Source: Candidatus Saganbacteria bacterium (lineage in GTDB: Bacteria > Margulisbacteria > WOR-1 > O2-12-FULL-45-9). From it: a DNA stretch of 64,000 nucleotides. The stretch spans positions 31,690 to 95,689 of the forward strand of contig JAFGDE010000005.1 in the NCBI GenBank assembly GCA_016932255.1, in the 5' to 3' direction. Position numbers and translations under genes: made by a program. This document shows positions 57,138 to 64,000 of this stretch, piece after piece; the stretch's first letter is position 1; every line of letters begins with the position of its first letter. The notes below the pieces were generated by a model that was not told where the DNA came from, ran no database searches, and worked only from the letters and a program-made list of their open reading frames with translations.

Positions 57138-58652
57138 TCACTCCTTAACGCTGTCCGTTGACCGGAGAGCGCTCTTCTTTTCCCTGGCTTGCTGCTTTTT
57201 ATAAAAATAATCAAAGAAATGCTTATACAGGACCTTATCAACAGGCAGGCCGTAAAAACCCAGCCTGTTGCGCACCCTGGCGGCCAGCATGAAGAGAGAG
57301 TTCTTCAGCCTGTCGAATGGATCGCTGATCTGATAATTGCCGAGCCTGATAGCCGACTCCATGTTCAAATAATAAGCCGCGCTCTCGGAATAATTGCCAT
57401 TGACCTGCCAGGGCCGGACATATTCCGCAGCAGTGTACATATCTATGATCTGCCGGTCTGTCCAGCCGACAAAATCCGAGGGTTCCTGCAGATAACCTTC
57501 CTGCTTCAGCCGTTCGGTCAATTCGCACATCGGGTACGGCCTGAAGGTGTTGACCCCGCAGGTGAAAAAGCGGTACTTCCTCAATTTATTGACGAATTTT
57601 ATGGTCTGCTTGATGTCGGCCAATGTTTCGCCGGGAATCTCCAGGATGAACGAGGACCGCGCGATTATGCCGTACTCATCGCACTTCTTAACGGCGTTCT
57701 CCGCCTGTTCCGGCGTTATCCCTTTTTTCATCAGCTTGAGGGTATGCTGCGAGCCGGACTCGATGCCAAGGGTCAACTGGACCAGGCCGGAGCGCTTGAG
57801 CAGCTTCAGGGTCGCGTCATTGATCATCCGGTCGTTAAAATAGTCACAGCGGCATTCACCGTCCCAGGTTATCTTCAGGCCCTTTTCGACCAGCCTTTCA
57901 CAGATCCGCCTGACCCGTTCAATATCAACAAAGAAATTGTCATCGATGATCTTCAAATGCGTCAGGCGGTATTTCCTGACGATCTGCTCGATCTCGGCCA
58001 GGACCTTTTCAGGGCTCTTTTTCCTGTAGCGGTTGTTCTTGGTCACCACATTGATGCAGAAAGTGCATTGTGAGGGACAGCCGCGGCTGCTCTCGTACGG
58101 CAGCCACCTCAAAGGCTGTTCAGCGAACTCCGACAGTTTATCGGTCAGGTAGCTTGAGATGAACTGTTCGATGTGGGTATCCAGGGAATAATCAGGCATC
58201 GGCAGCTCTTCGAGGTTAAGTATCTCCTTGTAGAATATCTTCTGGGCGGCCGGCTGGCCTGCCTTCAGCGCCTGGGCGATCTGCAGGACATGTTTCTCGC
58301 CCTCTCCGGCCACGACATAATCGACGTACTTACAATCGGCCATTTGCTGGGGGAACAGCGTGCAATGGGGCCCGCCCACCATTACCGGCACACTTGAGCT
58401 CTCTTTGACATATTTCATGATCTGGTAAGCGTCAGGAGCTTCCGAGGTCATCAAGGATATCCCCACCAGCAGGGCGTCCTTCAATTCGTCGCCGATGGTC
58501 TTAAGGTGATCGGCCTCAAAAACACAATCAATGATCTTGATGTCAAACCCGGCTGCCTCAAGCTGCGAACCGATACTGATCAGGCTCAAAGGTGGATAGT
58601 TATTATAATTGTAAACATTGTTTGGCCTGATCAATAATATTTTATTCGGCAT
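57138..58652 (-). CDS. B12-binding-domain radical SAM protein
   Basis: This 504-residue protein has a cobalamin-binding-like Rossmann domain (about 1-140, with LLIRPNNVYNYNNYPPLSL and MVGGPHCTLFP). A radical SAM barrel with the iron-sulfur motif in YESSRGCPSQCTFCIN (Cys-x3-Cys-x2-Cys), GIESGSQHTLKLMKKGI and EIPGETLADIKQTI follows. Many such class B proteins methylate unactivated carbons or rearrange carbon skeletons. In this glycan locus a sugar or lipid-carrier C-methylation is possible, but not supported beyond position. The start at 58652 has a fair GGGGCGGG site; 53 bases separate it from pseB. Confidence 0.88.
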   Translation of the reverse strand: MPNKILLIRPNNVYNYNNYPPLSLISIGSQLEAAGFDIKIIDCVFEADHLKTIGDELKDALLVGISLMTSEAPDAYQIMKYVKESSSVPVMVGGPHCTLFPQQMADCKYVDYVVAGEGEKHVLQIAQALKAGQPAAQKIFYKEILNLEELPMPDYSLDTHIEQFISSYLTDKLSEFAEQPLRWLPYESSRGCPSQCTFCINVVTKNNRYRKKSPEKVLAEIEQIVRKYRLTHLKIIDDNFFVDIERVRRICERLVEKGLKITWDGECRCDYFNDRMINDATLKLLKRSGLVQLTLGIESGSQHTLKLMKKGITPEQAENAVKKCDEYGIIARSSFILEIPGETLADIKQTIKFVNKLRKYRFFTCGVNTFRPYPMCELTERLKQEGYLQEPSDFVGWTDRQIIDMYTAAEYVRPWQVNGNYSESAAYYLNMESAIRLGNYQISDPFDRLKNSLFMLAARVRNRLGFYGLPVDKVLYKHFFDYFYKKQQAREKKSALRSTDSVKE

Positions 58653-58705
58653 ATGCCCGCCCCGATCCCGATTTATTTTCTGCCCGCTCCACAGAGGGAA
58701 CAAGG

Positions 58706-59698
<993 letters not shown>

Positions 59699-59708
59699 TC
59701 ACTCCCTT

Positions 59709-60599
59709 TTACTTTTTTGCCGACCGGGACCAGTATTCCTGTAGAAAAGCGGCGAAGACCCCGGAGAACAGACCGAGCATCAGCCCGACCTGGAGGTTGA
59801 ACTTGACCCTCGGTTTAAAAGGCCTTTCAGCCACGACAGCGCGGTCGATCACGGCAAAAGGCGAGATCTTTTTTGATTCTTCAAGCTTGACGGTCTCATA
59901 TTCCTTACGCAGCATCGTGTACACGGTGTTCTGGATCTCAAACTCGCGCTCGAGCCGTTTTAATTCGATCGAGCTAGGATTAACGCCTAACATGGTAAAA
60001 CGCTTGATCTTGCCTTCTATCTCGACCAGCTCCCGTTCGACCCGGGGCAACTGCGCTTCGATGTACTCCTTCTTCTTCTGGGCCTCAGAGTAGTTCAATT
60101 TGTTCCAATAGTAAGATAAGGCATCGGCATAAGCGTTGGCGATCTCGGCGGCCAGGACCGGATCGGTGTATTCGACCCGTAATCCCAGCAGGTTGCCCTC
60201 TTCTTCAGGCTTCTGCAGCATCCCAAGCACCGCCGGAGCAAACTTATCGTCGCCATAAGCAGGGTCGCCCCAGCCTTTGATCCTTTGCCTCAGCTTCAGG
60301 TCCTTGACGACCTTTTCGGCAACGACCTTGCTTTGCAGGAGAGAGGCCAGGTCCCCGCGATCTCCGCCTCCGGAAACGACATCGACCCCAGCCAGACTGG
60401 CCAGGCCGGCCATCTGGGACGCACCACCGCTGCCGCCCGACCTGAGCAGGATCGATATTTTAGCGTCATAGGTCTTGGGCTGCCTGAGCGTAGAGATCAA
60501 GACCATGAGCATCACAGCCAGGGTAACGACCAGGACCGTCTTCCAACGCTTCTGTACCACCTCGACATAATCACGCAAACTGAGATCATCATTGCTCAT
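59709..60599 (-). CDS. wzz: Wzz/chain-length determinant family protein
   Basis: This 296-residue inner membrane protein has two membrane helices, about residues 18-37 and 270-288, flanking a periplasmic region rich in coiled coil (about 155-240). The N-terminal LSLRDYVEVVQKRWKTVLVV and the C-terminal AVVAERPFKPRVKFNLQVGLM with the Pro-rich turn are typical. It regulates polymer length with Wzy. No Wzc-type tyrosine kinase domain is attached. Good GGGAGGT site. Confidence 0.9.
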   Translation of the reverse strand: MSNDDLSLRDYVEVVQKRWKTVLVVTLAVMLMVLISTLRQPKTYDAKISILLRSGGSGGASQMAGLASLAGVDVVSGGGDRGDLASLLQSKVVAEKVVKDLKLRQRIKGWGDPAYGDDKFAPAVLGMLQKPEEEGNLLGLRVEYTDPVLAAEIANAYADALSYYWNKLNYSEAQKKKEYIEAQLPRVERELVEIEGKIKRFTMLGVNPSSIELKRLEREFEIQNTVYTMLRKEYETVKLEESKKISPFAVIDRAVVAERPFKPRVKFNLQVGLMLGLFSGVFAAFLQEYWSRSAKK

Positions 60600-60614
60600 G
60601 CTAAATTAACCTCC

Positions 60615-61619
60615 CTATCTAGCAACCGTATTGTAAAGGGTCAAAGCCAGCAGAACCGTGTTGGCAAAACTGGCGAAATCCGAGAAATAGAAGAAATTCC
60701 CGGGCACATTGATGACATCTCCCGGCAGGATCTGGATATCCTCTTCTGTATGACCTTCTCGCAGGATCCGGGAGGCGTTAATGTGAAAGACATGGGGTTT
60801 ACCGTTCTTCTGCCTGGTCACCGTTACGCCGGAAAGGTTCGCCCTGGCCAGAGGGCCGCCGGCGATATTGATATAATCGGACAGGGTCTGTCCCTGGACA
60901 TAGCCAAAGGTCCCGCTGCGAGCGACGTCGCCATAGACATAAACATATGATTTGATGGTCGGCACGGTCACGATGTCGCCGTTCTTCAGCAGGAGATTGC
61001 TCTTGTCATCCGCGCCGAGGAAAATATCCCGTAAACGGAGCTTGAAGTCCTGGAATTCATCAGTGCCTGTCTGCCGCTTAACATAAACATAATCCGTAAG
61101 GTCGGAGCCGCTTTTGGCAAAACCGACCATCTTCAGCAGATCGGCAATCCTGTACCCGTCACTGATGTTCTTCAGTCCCGTATCGACCGATTGGCCGGCG
61201 ACATAGACGTTGATCAGCTTAGAACGGGCCACCATGAGATAAAGAGTGAAGTTCTCCCTGTACTTCTTGGCGATCTCCTTGCGAAGCAATTCGCGCGCCT
61301 GTTTTAAGGTAAGCCCTTCAAGCTTGACCTCAGACACATTGGGAAAATATATCGAACCCTCGGGATTGATCAGAAAGGAATAATCAAGGACCAGCGCGTT
61401 TCCTTTAACGATCAGATGCGCCTCAAGCAGGTCCCCCGGCCCCAGAACATATGTATCTTTGAGCGAGGGCTGATCAGAGGGGCCTGCCGCAGCGGCCGGC
61501 GCTACGGGAGCGGCTTGTGTCGCATTATAGACCGGAGTGGTGATGACCTGTGCTATACCGGGACAGGGAGCGAGCGTTACCAGAAAAGATGCGATCAAAA
61601 ATATAGAAATGAACCTCAT
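60615..61619 (-). CDS. Wza-like polysaccharide export protein
   Basis: This 334-residue protein has a signal peptide (about 1-23, cleavage near GIA-Q; no lipobox), a linker rich in Ala/Pro, the polysaccharide export domain starting YVLGPGDLLEAHLI, and two or more SLBB-type repeats (VYVAGQSVDTG, VYVYGDVARSG) with ILPGDVINVP. It would form the outer membrane channel. A hydrophobic C-terminal stretch FASFANTVLLALTLYN may be the transmembrane helix of the Wza type. Start has AGGAGGG. Confidence 0.88.
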   Translation of the reverse strand: MRFISIFLIASFLVTLAPCPGIAQVITTPVYNATQAAPVAPAAAAGPSDQPSLKDTYVLGPGDLLEAHLIVKGNALVLDYSFLINPEGSIYFPNVSEVKLEGLTLKQARELLRKEIAKKYRENFTLYLMVARSKLINVYVAGQSVDTGLKNISDGYRIADLLKMVGFAKSGSDLTDYVYVKRQTGTDEFQDFKLRLRDIFLGADDKSNLLLKNGDIVTVPTIKSYVYVYGDVARSGTFGYVQGQTLSDYINIAGGPLARANLSGVTVTRQKNGKPHVFHINASRILREGHTEEDIQILPGDVINVPGNFFYFSDFASFANTVLLALTLYNTVAR

Positions 61620-61634
61620 TTATACCCTCCTAAA

Positions 61635-61877
61635 CTAAACGTTCTCCAGGCTCTTCTTAACGCTGTCTTTGACCTTGCGGTACGCCTTGGTCGCTTTTTC
61701 TTCAAGCTTGGGACTGACCAGATGGAGTATTTCTTTGCCCAGAATGCGGTATTGTCCTCCAACCTTATAAGCGCGCAAAACCCCCTTCTTGATCAAACGG
61801 AGGAAGGTGGATTGGGATATTTTCAGCAAGGATTTGGTCTCGTCGGCAGTATAGATAACGTTCTCTTTTAATTCCAT
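61635..61877 (-). CDS. Small MerR/BldC-like helix-turn-helix regulator
   Basis: This 80-residue protein has an excisionase/MerR-type HTH (about 8-50): YTADETKSLLKISQSTFLRL, IKKGVLRAYKVGGQYRI, with the wing. A basic tail follows. BldC-type proteins of this size bind direct repeats head to tail. It is the first gene of the 46-kb glycan locus, and an array of direct repeats in register lies upstream of its promoter, so it is probably an autoregulator of the locus. Start at 61877 has AAAGGAG; an upstream start at 61967 would encode the promoter region. Confidence 0.82.
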   Translation of the reverse strand: MELKENVIYTADETKSLLKISQSTFLRLIKKGVLRAYKVGGQYRILGKEILHLVSPKLEEKATKAYRKVKDSVKKSLENV

Positions 61878-61947
61878 GGCACACGCTCCTTTCTGTCCGG
61901 ACATATCATGGTCGACCGAATAAAGGTCCTGAAAGCTTATTGCAGCA

Positions 61948-61977
61948 ATCATAACATTATATATCATGAATTGTCAA
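61948..61977 (-). promoter_or_regulatory. Main promoter of the polysaccharide locus
   Basis: On the minus strand: TTGACA (61977-61972), 18-base spacer, TATGAT (61953-61948). The predicted start is near 61941, giving a leader of about 64 bases. The -35 box is itself part of the ATTGACA repeat array. Confidence 0.7.
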
Positions 61978-62018
61978 TAGGCCTTTAACTGTGTCAATTT
62001 ATGTCAATTTGTGTCAAT
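61972..62018 (-). promoter_or_regulatory. Helically phased ATTGACA direct-repeat array (candidate operator)
   Basis: On the minus strand ATTGACA occurs at 62018-62012, 62008-62002, 61998-61992 and 61978-61972: exact copies in a 10-base register with one degenerate position (61988-61982). It lies directly upstream of, and includes, the -35 of the locus promoter. One-turn spacing in head-to-tail order is what BldC-type proteins bind. Confidence 0.75.
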
Positions 62019-62042
62019 ATCAGGAAGCACAAAAACAGTTAT

Positions 62043-62072
62043 TTGACAACAATTTATTAATTAAGCTATACT
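62043..62072 (+). promoter_or_regulatory. mtnP promoter giving a leaderless transcript
   Basis: TTGACA (62043-62048), 18-base spacer, TATACT (62067-62072). The ATG of mtnP is at 62079, at the expected transcription start, and there is no Shine-Dalgarno sequence. Confidence 0.7.
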
Positions 62073-62078
62073 ATTTTT

Positions 62079-62813
62079 ATGAGCAAGATCGGTATCATAG
62101 GCGGATCCGGGCTGGATGACCCAAAAATACTTAAAGACCCTAGCGAAAAAGAGGTCAATAATATCCACGGTCAGCCCACTTCGGTCCTCACCTGCGGCAA
62201 GATCTCCGGTACGGATGTCGTTATCCTGGCCCGTCACGGCAAGGACCATGGCATCATGCCCACCAAGGTCAATTTCCTGGCCAACATTTACGCACTCAAA
62301 GAAGAAGGCTGTACGCATATACTGGCAGCCACAGCGGTCGGGTCATTGCGGGAAGAGATCAAGCCCGGCAATCTTGTTTTCCCGTCCCAGTTCATCGATT
62401 TCACCCGTCACCGCAACCTTACTTTTTTCCATGACAAGGTCGTCCATACGCCGATGAGCGAGCCGTACGACAAGAAACTGACCGACCTGCTCTGCAAAAC
62501 GGCTGACGAACTCGGTTTTAAATATAATCGCGACGTCACGGTCATCACGATCGAAGGCCCGAGATTCTCGACCAAGGCAGAAAGTCATATGTTCCGGTCA
62601 TGGGGCGCGGATATAATCAATATGTCCACCTGCCCGGAGGTCATCCTGGCCAATGAACTGAAGATCCCCTACCAAACGATCGCCATGTCAACCGATTACG
62701 ATTGCTGGAAAGAGAACGAAGCTCCGGTAACATTCGAGATGATCCTGAAAACGATGAAAGACAATGCTGAAAAGGTAAAACAGCTCCTAATCAACGCTAT
62801 ACCGAGGATATAA
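62079..62813 (+). CDS. mtnP: S-methyl-5'-thioadenosine phosphorylase
   Basis: This 244-residue purine nucleoside phosphorylase family 2 protein has [12 protein letters not shown], a phosphate site in [50 protein letters not shown], and STDYDCW. The aspartates of STDYDCW give adenine (methylthioadenosine) rather than guanine specificity in the family. It splits methylthioadenosine into adenine and 5-methylthioribose 1-phosphate, the substrates of the next two genes. A leaderless start is predicted. Confidence 0.95.
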   Translation: MSKIGIIGGSGLDDPKILKDPSEKEVNNIHGQPTSVLTCGKISGTDVVILARHGKDHGIMPTKVNFLANIYALKEEGCTHILAATAVGSLREEIKPGNLVFPSQFIDFTRHRNLTFFHDKVVHTPMSEPYDKKLTDLLCKTADELGFKYNRDVTVITIEGPRFSTKAESHMFRSWGADIINMSTCPEVILANELKIPYQTIAMSTDYDCWKENEAPVTFEMILKTMKDNAEKVKQLLINAIPRI

Positions 62814-62815
62814 AA

Positions 62816-63343
62816 ATGCCGATAAAATCAAGGATCCGGACCGTTCCGCACTGGCCTAAGAAAGGCATCATGTTCCGAGACATCACGACCCTGCTGAAAG
62901 ACCCGGTCGGCCTCAAGGTCTGCATCGACGATCTGGTTAAAAGATACCAGGACAAGGATATCGACGTGATCGTCGGGATCGATTCACGCGGCTTTATCCT
63001 GGGAGGCGCCCTGGCCTATCTGCTGGGCAAAGGCTTTGTCCCTGTCAGAAAGAAAGGCAAACTGCCGGCCGAGACCGAACGGGAGGAATATGCCCTGGAA
63101 TACGGCACTGACACGGTCGAGATACACAAAGACGCCATTATCAAAGGACAGAAGGTACTGATCGTTGACGATCTGATCGCCACCGGCGGGACAGCCATGG
63201 CCGCGGCCAAGCTGGTCAAAAAGCTGCATGGCCAGGTCGTTGAACTGGCCTTTATCGTCGACCTCCCCGACCTGGGCGGCCGAAAAAAGCTTGAGACCGC
63301 CGGCCACCAGGTCTATGCCCAGACCTTTTTTGAGGGCGAATGA
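62816..63343 (+). CDS. apt: Adenine phosphoribosyltransferase
   Basis: This 175-residue protein converts adenine plus PRPP to AMP. It has [21 protein letters not shown] (family start), [14 protein letters not shown], and the PRPP loop [18 protein letters not shown]. Length is normal. It starts two bases after the mtnP stop, consistent with using adenine released by that enzyme. Confidence 0.96.
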   Translation: MPIKSRIRTVPHWPKKGIMFRDITTLLKDPVGLKVCIDDLVKRYQDKDIDVIVGIDSRGFILGGALAYLLGKGFVPVRKKGKLPAETEREEYALEYGTDTVEIHKDAIIKGQKVLIVDDLIATGGTAMAAAKLVKKLHGQVVELAFIVDLPDLGGRKKLETAGHQVYAQTFFEGE

Positions 63344-63352
63344 CCTGCGCTG

Positions 63353-64000
63353 ATGAAGGTCAACGGCAAACATTACCGCACTGTTTGGGCTGATGGCAAC
63401 GCCGTCTGCCTGATCGATCAGAATCTACTCCCCTTCGAGTTCAAGATATTCAAGGCGCGGACCTACCAGGAGACCTGCCAGGCCATCCGTACGATGGTCG
63501 TACGCGGGGCCGGAGCCATCGGCGCCACAGCCGGCTTTGCCATGGCCCAGGCGTTCCTGACCAAGGCAGACCCAGCCAAAGCCAAAAAGGATATCGAAGC
63601 GACGCGACCGACCGCGCAGAATCTTTTTTATGCCGTTGAGCGCGTCTTTAATGCAGCTGATCCTGTCGCCGAAGCCCAAAAGATCGCTGACGAGGACGCC
63701 CTGAATTGCCAGCGGATCGGTGAGATCGGCAACGGCCTGATTAAGGACGGCATGAAGATCGAGACACACTGCAATGCCGGCTGGTTGGCCTTTGTCGACC
63801 ATGGCAGCGCCCTGGCCCCTATATACGCGGCCCGGCGCAGCGGCAAGGACATTTTTGTCTTTGTGGATGAGACCAGGCCGAGAAGCCAAGGCAGCCGCCT
63901 GACCGCCTGGGAACTGAAGAACGAGGAAGTGCCATTCACCATTATCCCTGACAACGCCGGCGCCTACCTGATGTCCCGGGGCAAGGTCGATATGATGATC
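63353..64000 (+). CDS. mtnA: S-methyl-5-thioribose-1-phosphate isomerase, N-terminal part (partial)
   Basis: An open frame of 216 codons runs to the window end without a stop. It has LIDQNLLPFEFKIF, MVVRGAGAIGATAGFAMAQA, THCNAGWLAFVDHGSALAPI and DETRPRSQG, diagnostic of the eIF2B-related MtnA family. It converts methylthioribose 1-phosphate to the ribulose form, the next step after mtnP. The start ATG at 63353 lies nine bases after the apt stop. The catalytic Cys may be that of HCNAG; the catalytic Asp is outside the window. Confidence 0.93.
   Translation, partial: MKVNGKHYRTVWADGNAVCLIDQNLLPFEFKIFKARTYQETCQAIRTMVVRGAGAIGATAGFAMAQAFLTKADPAKAKKDIEATRPTAQNLFYAVERVFNAADPVAEAQKIADEDALNCQRIGEIGNGLIKDGMKIETHCNAGWLAFVDHGSALAPIYAARRSGKDIFVFVDETRPRSQGSRLTAWELKNEEVPFTIIPDNAGAYLMSRGKVDMMI

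Noticed and set aside
57189..58073. 294-codon plus-strand open frame opposite the B12-radical SAM gene
   Set aside because: Shadow of a well-supported gene.
61992..62018. Short CRISPR-like array from the repeated TGTCAATT units
   Set aside because: Units are 10 bases with no spacers and lie at a promoter; this is an operator pattern.

Overview
The window looks like a chromosomal piece of an uncultured diderm (Gram-negative-type) bacterium. KDO synthesis genes and a Wza-like exporter imply an outer membrane. The sigma-70-like promoters, the CIRCE operator in front of groES and the nusA-infB-rbfA-nrnA-truB order are ordinary bacterial features. Short palindromes (one read in frame as a Met-Pro-Ala-Gly-Arg-Gln-Ala stretch in IF2) and REP-like hairpins recall genomes of poorly cultured candidate phyla such as Margulisbacteria, Omnitrophica or Elusimicrobia. 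The sequence alone does not fix the phylum. No tRNA, rRNA or CRISPR array was seen. No stretch longer than about 200 bases lacks a gene; the gaps hold promoters, hairpins or operators.

Layout. (1) 1-4168 is central carbon metabolism: the 3' end of a class II fructose-bisphosphate aldolase, a PPi-type phosphofructokinase, a convergent ATP-type phosphofructokinase, and phosphoglucose isomerase. (2) 4158-12178, leftward, is an information-processing operon, nusA-infB-rbfA-nrnA-truB, then a minimal IS200-like element, then ligA. (3) 12373-14348 is groES-groEL under CIRCE control. (4) 14544-15590 is a WecA/TagO-like phosphosugar transferase with its own promoter. (5) 15645-61877 is one enormous leftward surface-polysaccharide locus of about 46 kb. 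Most genes overlap by 1-17 bases or are a few bases apart. It starts with a small BldC/excisionase-like HTH regulator and probably reads from one main promoter at 61948-61977. (6) 62079-64000, rightward, is methylthioadenosine salvage: mtnP-apt-mtnA, the last cut by the window end.

How the glycan locus seems to work. Wza-like export and Wzz chain-length proteins, one Wzx flippase, one Wzy-like polymerase and one polyprenyl-phosphate sugar transferase make a Wzx/Wzy-type pathway. Precursor modules, in transcription order, are: a nonulosonate-type module (PseB, B12-radical SAM, Gfo/Idh, SpsF, class III aminotransferase, RmlD-like, NeuB, two GNATs); a methyltransferase; a cyclitol-like module (cytidylyltransferase, 3-dehydroquinate-synthase-like cyclase, SDR, methyltransferase); a KDO module (transaldolase-CBS fusion, KdsC, KdsB, KdsA); three tandem HPr-kinase-like P-loop proteins with a radical SAM/SPASM protein; a CDP-sugar module (RfbF, SDR, RmlC-like, RmlD-like); several GT2/GT4 glycosyltransferases; and GDP-D-rhamnose synthesis (Gmd, Rmd).

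The most unusual biology is in 31906-46541. In the KDO operon the usual arabinose-5-phosphate isomerase KdsD is absent. A transaldolase carrying KdsD-style CBS domains sits in its place. Immediately after kdsA, and translationally coupled to it, come three divergent HPr-kinase-like proteins, and upstream lies an AroB-like cyclase next to a CMP-sugar-synthetase-like gene. This suggests an undescribed route to a modified KDO or carbocyclic surface sugar.
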